64,000 bases of DNA, taken from Vibrio europaeus (GTDB lineage: Bacteria; Pseudomonadota; Gammaproteobacteria; Enterobacterales; Vibrionaceae). The stretch covers positions 248,001 through 312,000 of the forward strand of contig NZ_LUAX01000008.1 of assembly GCF_001695575.1 (NCBI RefSeq), written 5' to 3'. This document shows positions 1 through 6,885 of this stretch, in pieces. How positions within the stretch are numbered: the first letter of the stretch is position 1; every line of letters begins with the position of its first letter. A model generated the notes under the pieces. It was not told where the DNA came from and ran no database searches. It was given only the letters and a program-made list of their open reading frames with translations. The translations under genes and the position numbers were made by a program.

Positions 1-102
1 CAATTGGGGCGCAGTGAAAATGCTTATCAATTACTCCGTTTGGCTGCAGAGAGTGCGGCATTGCTTGCCCCGCTGGTGGGCCAGGCTGAACGCCAACATT
101 GA
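1..102 (+). CDS. C-terminal end of an unidentified protein
   Basis: An open frame enters from the left edge and stops at TGA 100-102, giving 33 residues that are mostly alpha-helical in composition (many Ala, Leu, Glu). Too little is present to name a family. It is listed because the frame is uninterrupted and the composition is protein-like; it could also be a chance frame. Confidence 0.4.
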   Translation, partial: QLGRSENAYQLLRLAAESAALLAPLVGQAERQH

Positions 103-491
103 GCGTCTTTATAAAGCACTATAACTAAGCGTGTGACTGATAATGCCAACATCTTGGCACGAGCGCGAGTATGAAGTGTGAAAATCAAAGCCAGGGGCAC
201 GGCATTAGCGGTGCCCTTACCATTGTGAATGAAGGCCTGTCCAGTTCGTCGCTGTTGCGTGATAAGGCGTGAGAAGATCGTGTCCGAGTTCTATTGTTCA
301 ATGTCTCAACTGCGGTGCAGGTGAGTACGCGAGAGGGAATTTGAATCGACAGATTATAAATACTGTTTATTAGGTACTTTATGGTAAATCATTATGTTCA
401 ATGAATTAGAGCAAAGTAAATCACGATACTCTTTTTTGTCACTTGGATTTAGTATATGCCGAACCTACGATACAACGAAAGGGGGCCTGTT
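103..491. other. Intergenic stretch without a convincing gene
   Basis: No open frame here has a convincing ribosome site. The right part is AT-rich and holds the first copy of an imperfect direct repeat (378-415). A reading frame beginning ATG at 394 shares its first seven residues (MFNELEQ) with a short frame at 2371, then diverges and runs into the nitrilase gene in another frame. It is probably a gene fragment and not an active gene. Confidence 0.5.
378..415 (+). repeat. Imperfect direct repeat, left copy
   Basis: About 38 bp beginning TTTATGGTAAATC and running through ATG-TTC-AAT-GAA-TTA-GAG-CAA match 2354-2393, with two substitutions and a one-base indel. The two copies flank the nitrilase and racemase-like genes. 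This suggests either a duplication that accompanied insertion of the segment, or two copies of the start of one gene. Confidence 0.7.
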
Positions 492-1280
492 TTGGAAAGT
501 ACGAGCTTTACTATTGTTCAACTTAAGGTTGAACACAGCAACAAAAGTAAAAATATTGATGAAGTCGACAAGATACTTTCGGCAACAAGTGATGTTGGTG
601 ACATAACGTTATTACCTGAGCTGTTTGCTACGGGTTATATATTTGACTCTGCGAGTGACATTCACGGTTTGAGTGAAGATTATCGTGACAGTGTCACAAT
701 AAAAAGACTGACAGAATTGTCTCAGATTTATCAGACTACTTTTGTCGCGGGCATCGCTGAAAAAGAACATGGCGAATACTACAACAGTGTCGCCGTGGTT
801 GACACAAGTGGCCTACGTTGTAAGTATCGAAAGATTAGCCAAACGAGTATTGATAAGCGCTACTTTTCTCGTGGTAGCGACCTATTGATATTCAAACACA
901 ACGGACTGAAAGTTGGCGTGGTTGTCTGCTTTGACATTTGGTTCCCTGAGATTATGAGAAGACTGAAGGGAGTCGACATCATACTTCATCTGGCTAACTT
1001 CGGTGGGTCTCAGAGTTTTACGCTTGCACGCGCAAGAGCGTTAGAAAACGGTCAGAGTATTCTAACTTGCAACCGAGTTGGCGAAGATACCACTTCTGAG
1101 TTTACTGCGAGCTACTGTGGTGGGAGTCGGGTGTACAATCCAAAAGGAGAGGCGATTGTGATGTTAGGTGAACAGCAGGCTAGTGAGACGGTTGTGATTG
1201 ACGACTTCTCACTCGCCCCCCAGTTTACGGGCATCAACTTCGAGGAAGAGCTAGACGCGATCAGCAAGAGGTTAGCGTAG
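492..1280 (+). CDS. Carbon-nitrogen hydrolase, nitrilase superfamily
   Basis: Cytoplasmic amidase/nitrilase-type hydrolase acting on non-peptide C-N bonds; the substrate cannot be read from sequence. The Glu-Lys-Cys triad is intact: Glu in LLPELF (residue 43), Lys in YRKI (114) and Cys in VVCFD (146), numbered from a TTG start at 492. That start is preferred because AAAGGGGG lies just upstream and gives the usual nitrilase opening (FTIVQL near residue 5); an ATG at 456 would add 12 atypical residues. The product is 262 aa, normal for the family. The next gene, a racemase-like protein, converges on it, so they are not co-transcribed. A biosynthetic or detoxifying amidase is equally possible. 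Confidence 0.85.
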   Translation: MESTSFTIVQLKVEHSNKSKNIDEVDKILSATSDVGDITLLPELFATGYIFDSASDIHGLSEDYRDSVTIKRLTELSQIYQTTFVAGIAEKEHGEYYNSVAVVDTSGLRCKYRKISQTSIDKRYFSRGSDLLIFKHNGLKVGVVVCFDIWFPEIMRRLKGVDIILHLANFGGSQSFTLARARALENGQSILTCNRVGEDTTSEFTASYCGGSRVYNPKGEAIVMLGEQQASETVVIDDFSLAPQFTGINFEEELDAISKRLA

Positions 1281-1308
1281 CGTTTTACTAAGTAGTGAAG
1301 AAGTGTAC

Positions 1309-2001
1309 TTAGCTCTCATTCCGAGAGGCGAACAACATGTGTTGCGCTATGATATCCGAGATATGTAACTGCGCACAATCCACAGCATGAAAACCACATT
1401 CTTGACCATCAAAGGCTAGGAAAAAGTCCGTACCTGCAAGAAATACGATATCAGCACTTTGCTCCTCTACTAATTTCTGACCTATTGAGAAAATATCTGC
1501 TTTGTCCACTTCACTGGCATAACCATTTCTCGCAAATCTTCGATAAGTCTCGGCGGCCACTATTTGGTCATGACGATCGGGTACGACATATTCGTCTTGG
1601 TTAAAGCAGCCAAAAACACCTGTTTGCATGGTTGGCAAGGTTCCTAGAATCCCCACTTTTGAATAGTGATTGTGTTGGGTATGCTTTTTTAAGCAGTCGA
1701 GCGCGCTAATAATAGGAATAGGAGAGAGCTGAATGAGTTCTTGTAAGCAGAAATGTCCGGCTAATGAGGGAATTACGACATGTGTCGCGCCACAACAGTA
1801 AAGCTTTTCGATAAAGCTTTGAAATATCGCCGCTTGTTCAGCTCTTTTGTTCTGTAGCAAGTTGGTGGTTAACTGCTGAATGTCGGCATGAACAATCGTA
1901 AGCTCTAATGTAAGACCCGCTGACTTGTGTTGTCTTACTAGTTCTCGGTAATACAGCTCTGTTGAAGATGGCCCTATGCCGCCGATGATACCTATATGCA
2001 T
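1309..2001 (-). CDS. Aspartate/glutamate racemase-family protein lacking both catalytic cysteines
   Basis: The 230-aa product has the Asp/Glu racemase fold signature: N-terminal IGIIGGIGPSST (nucleotide/phosphate-type loop typical of the YgeA/aspartate racemase branch) and two pseudo-symmetric halves. In active racemases the first half carries a MPCNTAH-type motif and the second an LGCTEL-type motif. Here they read IPSLAGH (Ser79) and LAGTDF (Gly190), so both acid/base cysteines are absent. Cys85, six residues on, is not in the canonical position. The protein may bind a dicarboxylic amino acid without racemising it, or use another chemistry. The start is the ATG at 2001. Confidence 0.75.
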   Translation of the reverse strand: MHIGIIGGIGPSSTELYYRELVRQHKSAGLTLELTIVHADIQQLTTNLLQNKRAEQAAIFQSFIEKLYCCGATHVVIPSLAGHFCLQELIQLSPIPIISALDCLKKHTQHNHYSKVGILGTLPTMQTGVFGCFNQDEYVVPDRHDQIVAAETYRRFARNGYASEVDKADIFSIGQKLVEEQSADIVFLAGTDFFLAFDGQECGFHAVDCAQLHISDIIAQHMLFASRNES

Positions 2002-2625
2002 GATAATGCTCCTTAGAGAAAGCCTTGTTCATCTGCTGTTGTTATACCATGTTAAATTTGAGCTCGTTAGTGGTATACGGGGCGTAAATGTACGACGAAC
2101 CAGTCAAGATCTTTCACTAGAAACGCGAGGCTTCTCTCGTGTTACGAAGTGCAATCAGCGCAATAGATTCGCTAGTAGGCTGTGTTACTCATATTTGAAT
2201 AACACGACAGTAAATGCTTTCCGTACATATTGAATGCAATTATTTTTTATTAAATCGGGCATTGAAATTCGCTGTGAGCACAATGGGCCTATGCGTCTGG
2301 ACTTACTAATGACCATTAATTAAACGATAGTTAGAATAATGGTCATTATCTATTTTATGGTAAATCGATTATGTTTAATGAATTGGAGCAAAATGTGAGA
2401 GTAACAGCCATAAACAAGCCTGATTTCGTATACATGCACACTTTATTTAACATAATGCACGTAATGCGCACTAAATGATGTTTTTTCTTCGGGTTATCAA
2501 TGGCTTGGTTTTCACTGCAATTTATCATTTCTTGAAATCCTAACATTTTGTTTTGCTTCCAAATCTGAATTCAATTAGTCGATAAATAAGGATTCGCGCC
2601 TTGTCATTCGGTCTGGGGTTTTCTT
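2002..2625. other. AT-rich intergenic stretch with gene remnants
   Basis: This 624-bp stretch holds no gene I can support. It contains the upstream region of the leftward racemase-like gene, the second copy of the direct repeat (2354-2393) and a 35-codon frame from ATG 2371 starting MFNELEQ that ends at 2478. A leftward 63-codon frame at 2355-2546 has no family signature or ribosome site and is not called. Confidence 0.5.
2354..2393 (+). repeat. Imperfect direct repeat, right copy
   Basis: Partner of 378-415. Both copies contain the start of a short frame encoding MFNELEQ; downstream of that the two sequences are unrelated. Confidence 0.7.
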
Positions 2626-3037
2626 AACTCAGTTTTGTCGCGCCACCACTTTGGTCATTTTCGGTGATTTCGCTGCGTTATTTCACGTTCAACCGATCAC
2701 AGTCAAACGCTGGCTGATTGGTCATCATCCCGTGCCACCGATGGCGGAAAAATTACTCTTGCTCAAGTCTCGTGGCTATCTGCCCATCGACGAACGTTAG
2801 GATGGCTTTCGTGTACATGAAGAACGCGCCACACTGTTCACCCCAGAACGCCGCGAATTCAGTCCCAAAGAGCTGTTGGCCTTTGTTCATTGGCGTGACG
2901 AACACCGTCAATTGGTTGAGCTATATGGCCATATCTATAACCCTAAATACTATCCGCCCAAGGTAAACAGGTTGCCATTTTCTGGTGGTGGGCAACGGCG
3001 TCAACCTGCCCCTTGGATACCAAGTAAATTCAAGTAA
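2626..3037 (+). pseudogene. Broken phage-type regulatory protein (DUF3653-like)
   Basis: Conceptual translation gives a coherent small protein. A helix-turn-helix-like segment (LFHVQPITVKRWLIGH) is followed by RGYLPIDER, a DGF motif, FSPKELLAFVHWRDEH and a basic C-terminus ending PWIPSKFK at TAA 3035-3037. It is disrupted twice: a frameshift near 2663-2670, where the frame reading RHHFGHFR meets a stop, and an in-frame TAG at 2798-2800 where a Trp codon would fit. The HTH-plus-DGF-plus-LL layout resembles the small DUF3653 proteins of Vibrio phages, and also the intact gene at 34956-35336. A rho-independent terminator follows within 5 bp. Confidence 0.65.
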
Positions 3038-3040
3038 AAG

Positions 3041-3064
3041 TAAAGCCCGTATAGGCGGGCTTTA
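3041..3064 (+). terminator. Rho-independent terminator after the broken regulator
   Basis: The hairpin TAAAGCCCG-TATAG-CGGGCTTTA has a 9-bp perfect stem. It sits 4 bp after the stop of the pseudogene, which supports the view that a real gene once ended there. Confidence 0.8.
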
Positions 3065-3279
3065 TGGCTTCGTCAGCGAGATGTCTTTTAGTTTTCAGAA
3101 GTAAGAACACTGTTTATATACAGATATAAAAAGACGATCAATATGAAGCCATAATTTCGATTGCCCCACCTCTGATGAGCAACGACGTCTCATTGTGTTC
3201 AGTGATAATCAACCGCGAATACCCTACTATCAGCAAAGTCGCCATGAAAAACACAAAGTAGTATTAACATTTTCGTCGC

Positions 3280-3308
3280 TTGTTATACTGCTTGGCTAGA
3301 GCTAAAAT
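3280..3308 (+). promoter_or_regulatory. Sigma70-like promoter of the relBE-type pair
   Basis: TTGTTA (3280-3285) and TAAAAT (3303-3308) are separated by exactly 17 bp and lie 34 bp upstream of the antitoxin ATG. A private promoter is usual for toxin-antitoxin pairs found in or beside integron arrays. Confidence 0.6.
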
Positions 3309-3342
3309 AACCGTAATAAAGACCTAATAAGAGACCTATTGT

Positions 3343-3591
3343 ATGACCACAAGAATTTTAGCTGACGTCGCTGCAAGTATTACAGAACTAAAAGCTAACC
3401 CTATGAAAGTTGCAACTAGTGGTTGTGGCGAGCCGGTTGCCGTGCTGAATCGAAATGAGCCTGCTTTTTATTGCGTCCCTGCTCAAGCTTATGAAATGCT
3501 GGTGGATAGACTCGAAGATCTTGAGTTGCTTGCGATAGCCAAAGAGCGAGAATCAGAAGAAAGTATTTCGGTAAATATAGATGACCTATAA
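3343..3591 (+). CDS. Antitoxin of type II toxin-antitoxin pair (Phd/YefM-RelB type)
   Basis: This 82-aa antitoxin should bind the toxin encoded by the next gene and repress the shared promoter. The N-terminal half (RILADVAASITELKANPM...VAVLNRNEPAFYCVPAQAYEML) is the DNA-binding/dimer domain of the Phd/YefM/StbD group. The acidic C-terminal tail (ERESEESISVNIDDL) is the usual toxin-binding segment. It overlaps the toxin gene by 11 bp, implying translational coupling. The pair reads rightward, opposite to the neighbouring integron cassettes, as is known for autonomous TA cassettes. Close relatives are called RelB in Vibrio arrays. Confidence 0.9.
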   Translation: MTTRILADVAASITELKANPMKVATSGCGEPVAVLNRNEPAFYCVPAQAYEMLVDRLEDLELLAIAKERESEESISVNIDDL

Positions 3592-3871
3592 ACTTGACTT
3601 TAAAAAGAGCGCACTTAAAGAATGGAAAAAACTAGGTGCGACGTTGCAACAGCAATTTAAGAAAAAGTTGATTGAGCGCTTGGAAACCCCCCATGTTCAA
3701 GCATCAAAGCTCACAGGGGCTGACAACCTGTATAAGATAAAACTTCGCCAATCCGGTTACCGATTAGTCTATAAGGTCGAAGACGATGTTATCACTGTTA
3801 CTGTACTAGCCGTTGGTAAACGCGAACGTAGTGATGTTTACCGCAAGGCGATGCAACGTTTAGACAACTAA
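3581..3871 (+). CDS. RelE/ParE-superfamily toxin
   Basis: This 96-aa basic protein has the RelE core: an N-terminal helix (KKSALKEWKKLGATLQQQFKKKL), PHVQASKLTGADNLYKIKLRQSGYRLVYKVEDD and the C-terminal strand VTVLAVGKRERSDVYRKA. RelE toxins are ribosome-dependent mRNA endonucleases; Arg59 region (LRQSGYRLVY) and the GKRERSDVY segment are the expected active-site positions. The gene is intact and overlaps its antitoxin gene. It is the last gene before the integron array begins on its right; no attC was found on its left. Confidence 0.9.
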   Translation: MTYKLDFKKSALKEWKKLGATLQQQFKKKLIERLETPHVQASKLTGADNLYKIKLRQSGYRLVYKVEDDVITVTVLAVGKRERSDVYRKAMQRLDN

Positions 3872-3937
3872 TAGCACAATTCTATACAATATAGATTTTC
3901 GTTTTGCTTCTTAAAGTTCAAAATATCTCCTTATATT

Positions 3938-4058
3938 GCTAACGCCCAATTAAGGTGTGAGCAACGCAATATCGATGTTGCTGCATACAACCTTAACCAC
4001 ACTAAACACAACGCACAGTAAAATGCCACGCGTAGCGAATCACTCTTAAATTTATTGT
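3938..4058 (-). repeat. attC site 1 (VCR-like)
   Basis: Read leftward it starts with ACAATAAATTTAAGAG, contains GATTCGC and GCGTGGCATTTT and ends GGGCGTTAGC, giving the R'' and R' core sites and the usual imperfect palindrome. The first core (AATAAA in place of AACAAAC) is degenerate. It follows the 140-aa exported protein and is the last attC seen in the array. Confidence 0.85.
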
Positions 4059-4068
4059 GATGCAGATT

Positions 4069-4491
4069 TTAGTTCACCACACTTTCCCATAAAGCTTCTA
4101 GCTCTGTGTCTGTTGGCTTACTAATGTACTTTTCACACGCTGAAGGGGCTTGATTGCAAACAAGAGCAAGGGTGAACTTTGTTTGCCACTCTTCAATACC
4201 TTTGCCCGTGATATATGCTTGCATCAAGGAATAAAGGTCGGATGTATAGATCTGGCGCTCAAACGGCAATTCAATAGCTTCAGTAACACATTTGCTATTT
4301 AGCTTATCAACACCTTCTTTCCACGATGCTAACTTAGGGTTTTGGTAACCAAGCCTATGGATGTCTGCTTCAGTTGAATATAGGCTTCTAGCACCTTCAA
4401 ACTGGTCTAATATCAACTGCTCGCAGTTTAAATCGTTTGCAAAAGAGCTAAACGACAACACAATACTTAACACGCATAAAATGCGATTCAT
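4069..4491 (-). CDS. Exported hypothetical protein (integron cassette)
   Basis: A 140-aa protein with a clear signal peptide: MNRILCVLSIVLSFSSFA followed by a predicted cleavage before NDLNCEQ. The mature part has four cysteines (in NLNCEQ-, SKCVT, LVCNQ and SACEKY positions), compatible with two disulfides in the periplasm. No family is recognised. It is a single-gene cassette bounded by attC 2 (right) and attC 1 (left); the short distance from attC 2 to the ATG leaves little room for a promoter. Confidence 0.75.
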   Translation of the reverse strand: MNRILCVLSIVLSFSSFANDLNCEQLILDQFEGARSLYSTEADIHRLGYQNPKLASWKEGVDKLNSKCVTEAIELPFERQIYTSDLYSLMQAYITGKGIEEWQTKFTLALVCNQAPSACEKYISKPTDTELEALWESVVN

Positions 4492-4515
4492 TTTTTGCTA
4501 CCTTATAAAATTTGC

Positions 4516-4624
4516 ATAACGCCTTGTAAGGTGTGAGCAAAGCCACCGCGTTCCACCTTAAACACTAAACGCAACGCATCGCAAAAATGCCAAGCGTTAC
4601 GAATCACTCTTAAACAGTTTGTTA
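4516..4624 (-). repeat. attC site 2 (VCR-like)
   Basis: Read leftward: AACAAACTGTTTAAGAGTGA, then GCTTGGCATTTTTGCGATGCG and TTACAAGGCGTTATG. Complete core sites are present at both ends. It lies 14 bp past the stop of the 242-aa gene. Confidence 0.9.
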
Positions 4625-4637
4625 TTTGTCGTTTTTC

Positions 4638-5366
4638 CTATGAGCTAGTCAGCAAAGGATCTTTTTCACCATTCGGTCCGACTAAACGAGTGTTAATAAG
4701 TGGAACTAACGGACGCAATGACAGCTTGTCGGTAAGATCATCATATACACGAGTTACAGACCACTCTTGCAATTGCGAGGTTTTACCGTCAACTACAATA
4801 TTCATTGAAGCTACAGTATAACGAGGAAACTTGTACTGCGGTACAGCTGACAATGAATCCATTAAAGTCAGCACATTATCATTTTTCTGAGGATCTGCCG
4901 CAGCATAGTGAGCAGCGACTTTGTTTCGCCATAATTTAACAGGCTTGGGTAGCCACTCATTGCGTTCGTTGTATATGAGTTCTTTTACTTCTTGTGCGTG
5001 CTTCTTGATGTCATCGTATTCATTTCCCTGATTGAGGAATTTCTGAATACCGAAGAGGGAGCATAAGTTCATCATGTAAATGCTGAACACATCAAAATTT
5101 GTTGTACCACAAGCAATTAAGTATGGGTCATTCATACTTAACCCACCTAACTGTAAGTGTATAGGTGGTAAAGGAGGTAGTTTCCCTCGATAGTATAAAT
5201 TCAATACCTGTTCTGCTTCGTGCTGCGTTTTATAGCAATTCATTAAAAACTTTAAGTTTTCATAATGTCTAACATTACTAGCTTCACGATACAAAAGAGA
5301 TTTCACTTGATTGATCGGATATTCCAGTAAATCATCACTTCCGTCTTGGGATATACCAAATTTCAT
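4638..5366 (-). CDS. Cassette protein with a HEPN-like Rx5H motif
   Basis: A 242-aa cytosolic protein with no signal peptide or membrane segment. The central part is helical; KLWRNKVAAHYAAADP (Arg147 to His153) has the Rx4-6H form of HEPN ribonuclease-type domains, with the common RNKxAAH wording. A more strand-rich C-terminal region follows (YTVASMNIVVDGKT). HEPN domains are frequent in toxins and abortive-infection proteins, so a defence role is possible, but the rest of the sequence is not recognised and one motif is weak proof. Single-gene cassette between attC 3 and attC 2. Confidence 0.7.
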   Translation of the reverse strand: MKFGISQDGSDDLLEYPINQVKSLLYREASNVRHYENLKFLMNCYKTQHEAEQVLNLYYRGKLPPLPPIHLQLGGLSMNDPYLIACGTTNFDVFSIYMMNLCSLFGIQKFLNQGNEYDDIKKHAQEVKELIYNERNEWLPKPVKLWRNKVAAHYAAADPQKNDNVLTLMDSLSAVPQYKFPRYTVASMNIVVDGKTSQLQEWSVTRVYDDLTDKLSLRPLVPLINTRLVGPNGEKDPLLTSS

Positions 5367-5436
5367 TTATTAATAGCCTTGATTTTTAGCTATACGACAA
5401 GCCCATCGCACAACTTACAACAGTACCGAATGACAA

Positions 5437-5559
5437 ATAACGCCGCGTTAAGTAGTGAGCAACACGACCATCTAACCTAAACCATACCACCGTAAACACA
5501 AAATCCACTGTTGGGATGAGAATGCCATGTGTTGGGAATCTGTCTTAAACGCTTGTTAA
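5437..5559 (-). repeat. attC site 3 (VCR-like)
   Basis: Read leftward: CTTAACAAGCGTTTAAGACA at the R'' end, ATGCCATG-type centre read on the plus strand, and AACGCGGCGTTATTTG at the R' end. The TAA stop of the SIR2-like gene lies inside the R'' core, so gene and site overlap by a few bases. Confidence 0.88.
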
Positions 5560-6464
5560 GTGTATTTTTCGGAGATCCGATCAATAACACAGTTGTAATA
5601 ACCAAGTTTGTCTAATCGGCTGTCATCTATTTCTACGATTTGAACACCAACACTTTTTAGCAAGTCTAATTTACTTTTCGAGCTATCAACATAGGCTTTC
5701 GGGATATAATAATAAACTTGATTGAATATCAGCAACCGCTTGGTGTGCTTGGACTTCTGCCTGAAAGTGAGCAACCACCATAGATCAGTCTCATTGAAAT
5801 CCAAAGATAATCCAAGAATGTGAACGTCTTTAGTAAAGAACATATCTACCCACGATAGGTGCTCAACTTCATCGTCTTTGAACCGTTTGGTTAAAGGTGG
5901 GAAAGACCGACGTTTGTATGTATCTTTAGTCCCCGTTACAACATAGCTACGCATATGCTGTAAGTATCCACTATAGTGCTCATAGCCTAATGTTATAGAT
6001 TGATAAGCATTGGCAGAACCATGAATATGCCAAACTTTCTTATGCCCAACTTCGTGGTAGCGAAACAAACTATATAGCGATTCTTTTATGTAACCATTAT
6101 TCTTGAGCGACTTAGTGTTAGAGGACTGCACAGATTCAAGGGACAAGTCGTAGTTTGTAGTGAGTATATTTTCACAACCTAATGTCATCAAACGCTCATG
6201 GATTGTGCTAGATTCGATATCACTAACATGGGTAGCAACAAATTTTTTGACTACGCGTTCGTCAAATGAGTCGCTAGTATCTAAACCTTTGAAATAAATT
6301 TCTTCATATGCCAAGGGAAAGGGCTTATCGTGAGGGAAATCTACCGAGATCGACAAATGACTTGTAAGTTTATTGAGCAGATCTCCCCATGATTTTCCAG
6401 CGACGATGTTATTGATATCATTGCCGACTATTACTACATAATCTCTCATACTACCTCTATACAC
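5556..6464 (-). CDS. SIR2-like domain protein, probable anti-phage NADase (integron cassette)
   Basis: A 302-aa protein with a full set of SIR2_2-type marks: VVIVGNDINN near the N-terminus (glycine of the NAD-binding strand), ILTTNYD at 100-106, WHIHGS with the candidate catalytic His148, and ILGLSLDFNETDLWWLL at 216-232. SIR2-like proteins of this short stand-alone type deplete NAD+ during phage infection in several known defence systems; sedentary integrons of Vibrio are known to store such genes. MRDYVV (residue 6) is an alternative start that better matches the family opening. No partner gene is in the cassette, so it would have to act alone or with a gene elsewhere. Confidence 0.82.
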   Translation of the reverse strand: MYRGSMRDYVVIVGNDINNIVAGKSWGDLLNKLTSHLSISVDFPHDKPFPLAYEEIYFKGLDTSDSFDERVVKKFVATHVSDIESSTIHERLMTLGCENILTTNYDLSLESVQSSNTKSLKNNGYIKESLYSLFRYHEVGHKKVWHIHGSANAYQSITLGYEHYSGYLQHMRSYVVTGTKDTYKRRSFPPLTKRFKDDEVEHLSWVDMFFTKDVHILGLSLDFNETDLWWLLTFRQKSKHTKRLLIFNQVYYYIPKAYVDSSKSKLDLLKSVGVQIVEIDDSRLDKLGYYNCVIDRISEKYT

Positions 6465-6465
6465 T

Positions 6466-6531
6466 TAACGCTAAGCTAACGTGTCCGACCGTGGCATACA
6501 CTTTTGCGAAGCACCCTTAAATTGTTTGTAT
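6466..6531 (-). repeat. attC site 4, short non-VCR type
   Basis: Read leftward: ACAAACAATTTAAGGG, then GCTTCGC and ACACGTTAGCTTAGCGTTAAG. At about 65 bp it is half the length of its neighbours and its centre is unrelated to them, so this cassette probably came from a different array. Confidence 0.75.
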
Positions 6532-6542
6532 GAGTTGGATGA

Positions 6543-6791
6543 CTACTCAGCTAAAGCAGCCTCGATCTTAGCTACAATTTCATCAGGACCACTTATTTCG
6601 AAAGATAAATCTTCAATATCAGTTCCAATAACGTCGATTCTGATTTGTGATGCTTCATCTTTTGAAACAGCAGACTCAACTGTTTCTTTAATTCCTTCAA
6701 CGACAGCCTCTAACATTGCTTTTTCTAGTTCACTTTGAATATTCGATTCCGTCATCGGTTTGCCATTAATAGTCATTTTAACTTCGAACAT
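6543..6791 (-). CDS. Small acidic cassette protein
   Basis: An 82-aa strongly acidic protein beginning MFEVKMTINGKPMTESN with a helical centre (ELEKAMLEAVVEGIKETVESAV) and an alternating strand/helix end (SFEISGPDEIVAKIEAALAE). AAAAAGGAT lies at a usual ribosome-site distance before the ATG. No family or function recognised. It could be an accessory or anti-toxin-like protein on size and charge alone, which is weak evidence. Confidence 0.65.
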   Translation of the reverse strand: MFEVKMTINGKPMTESNIQSELEKAMLEAVVEGIKETVESAVSKDEASQIRIDVIGTDIEDLSFEISGPDEIVAKIEAALAE

Positions 6792-6841
6792 TTTTGTATC
6801 CTTTTTAGTAAGTTGATACTGCTAATAATATTAAGAAAGCT

Positions 6842-6885
6842 CATAACGCCAAGCGTTGTGAATCACTCTTAAGTGCTTTGTTAGC
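6842..6885 (-). repeat. attC site 5, collapsed
   Basis: Only about 44 bp remain: the R' end (TAACGCC) is joined directly to the sequence that normally follows the central spacer (AAGCGTTGTGAATCACTCTT) and then to the R'' end (GCTTTGTTAGC). The left arm with TTAAGGGGTGAGC and the centre are missing. A deletion between the similar words AACGCC and AATGCC would give this structure. Confidence 0.7.

Noticed and set aside
2355..2546. Leftward 63-codon open frame
   Set aside because: No ribosome site, no family mark, and it overlaps the direct repeat; probably a chance frame.
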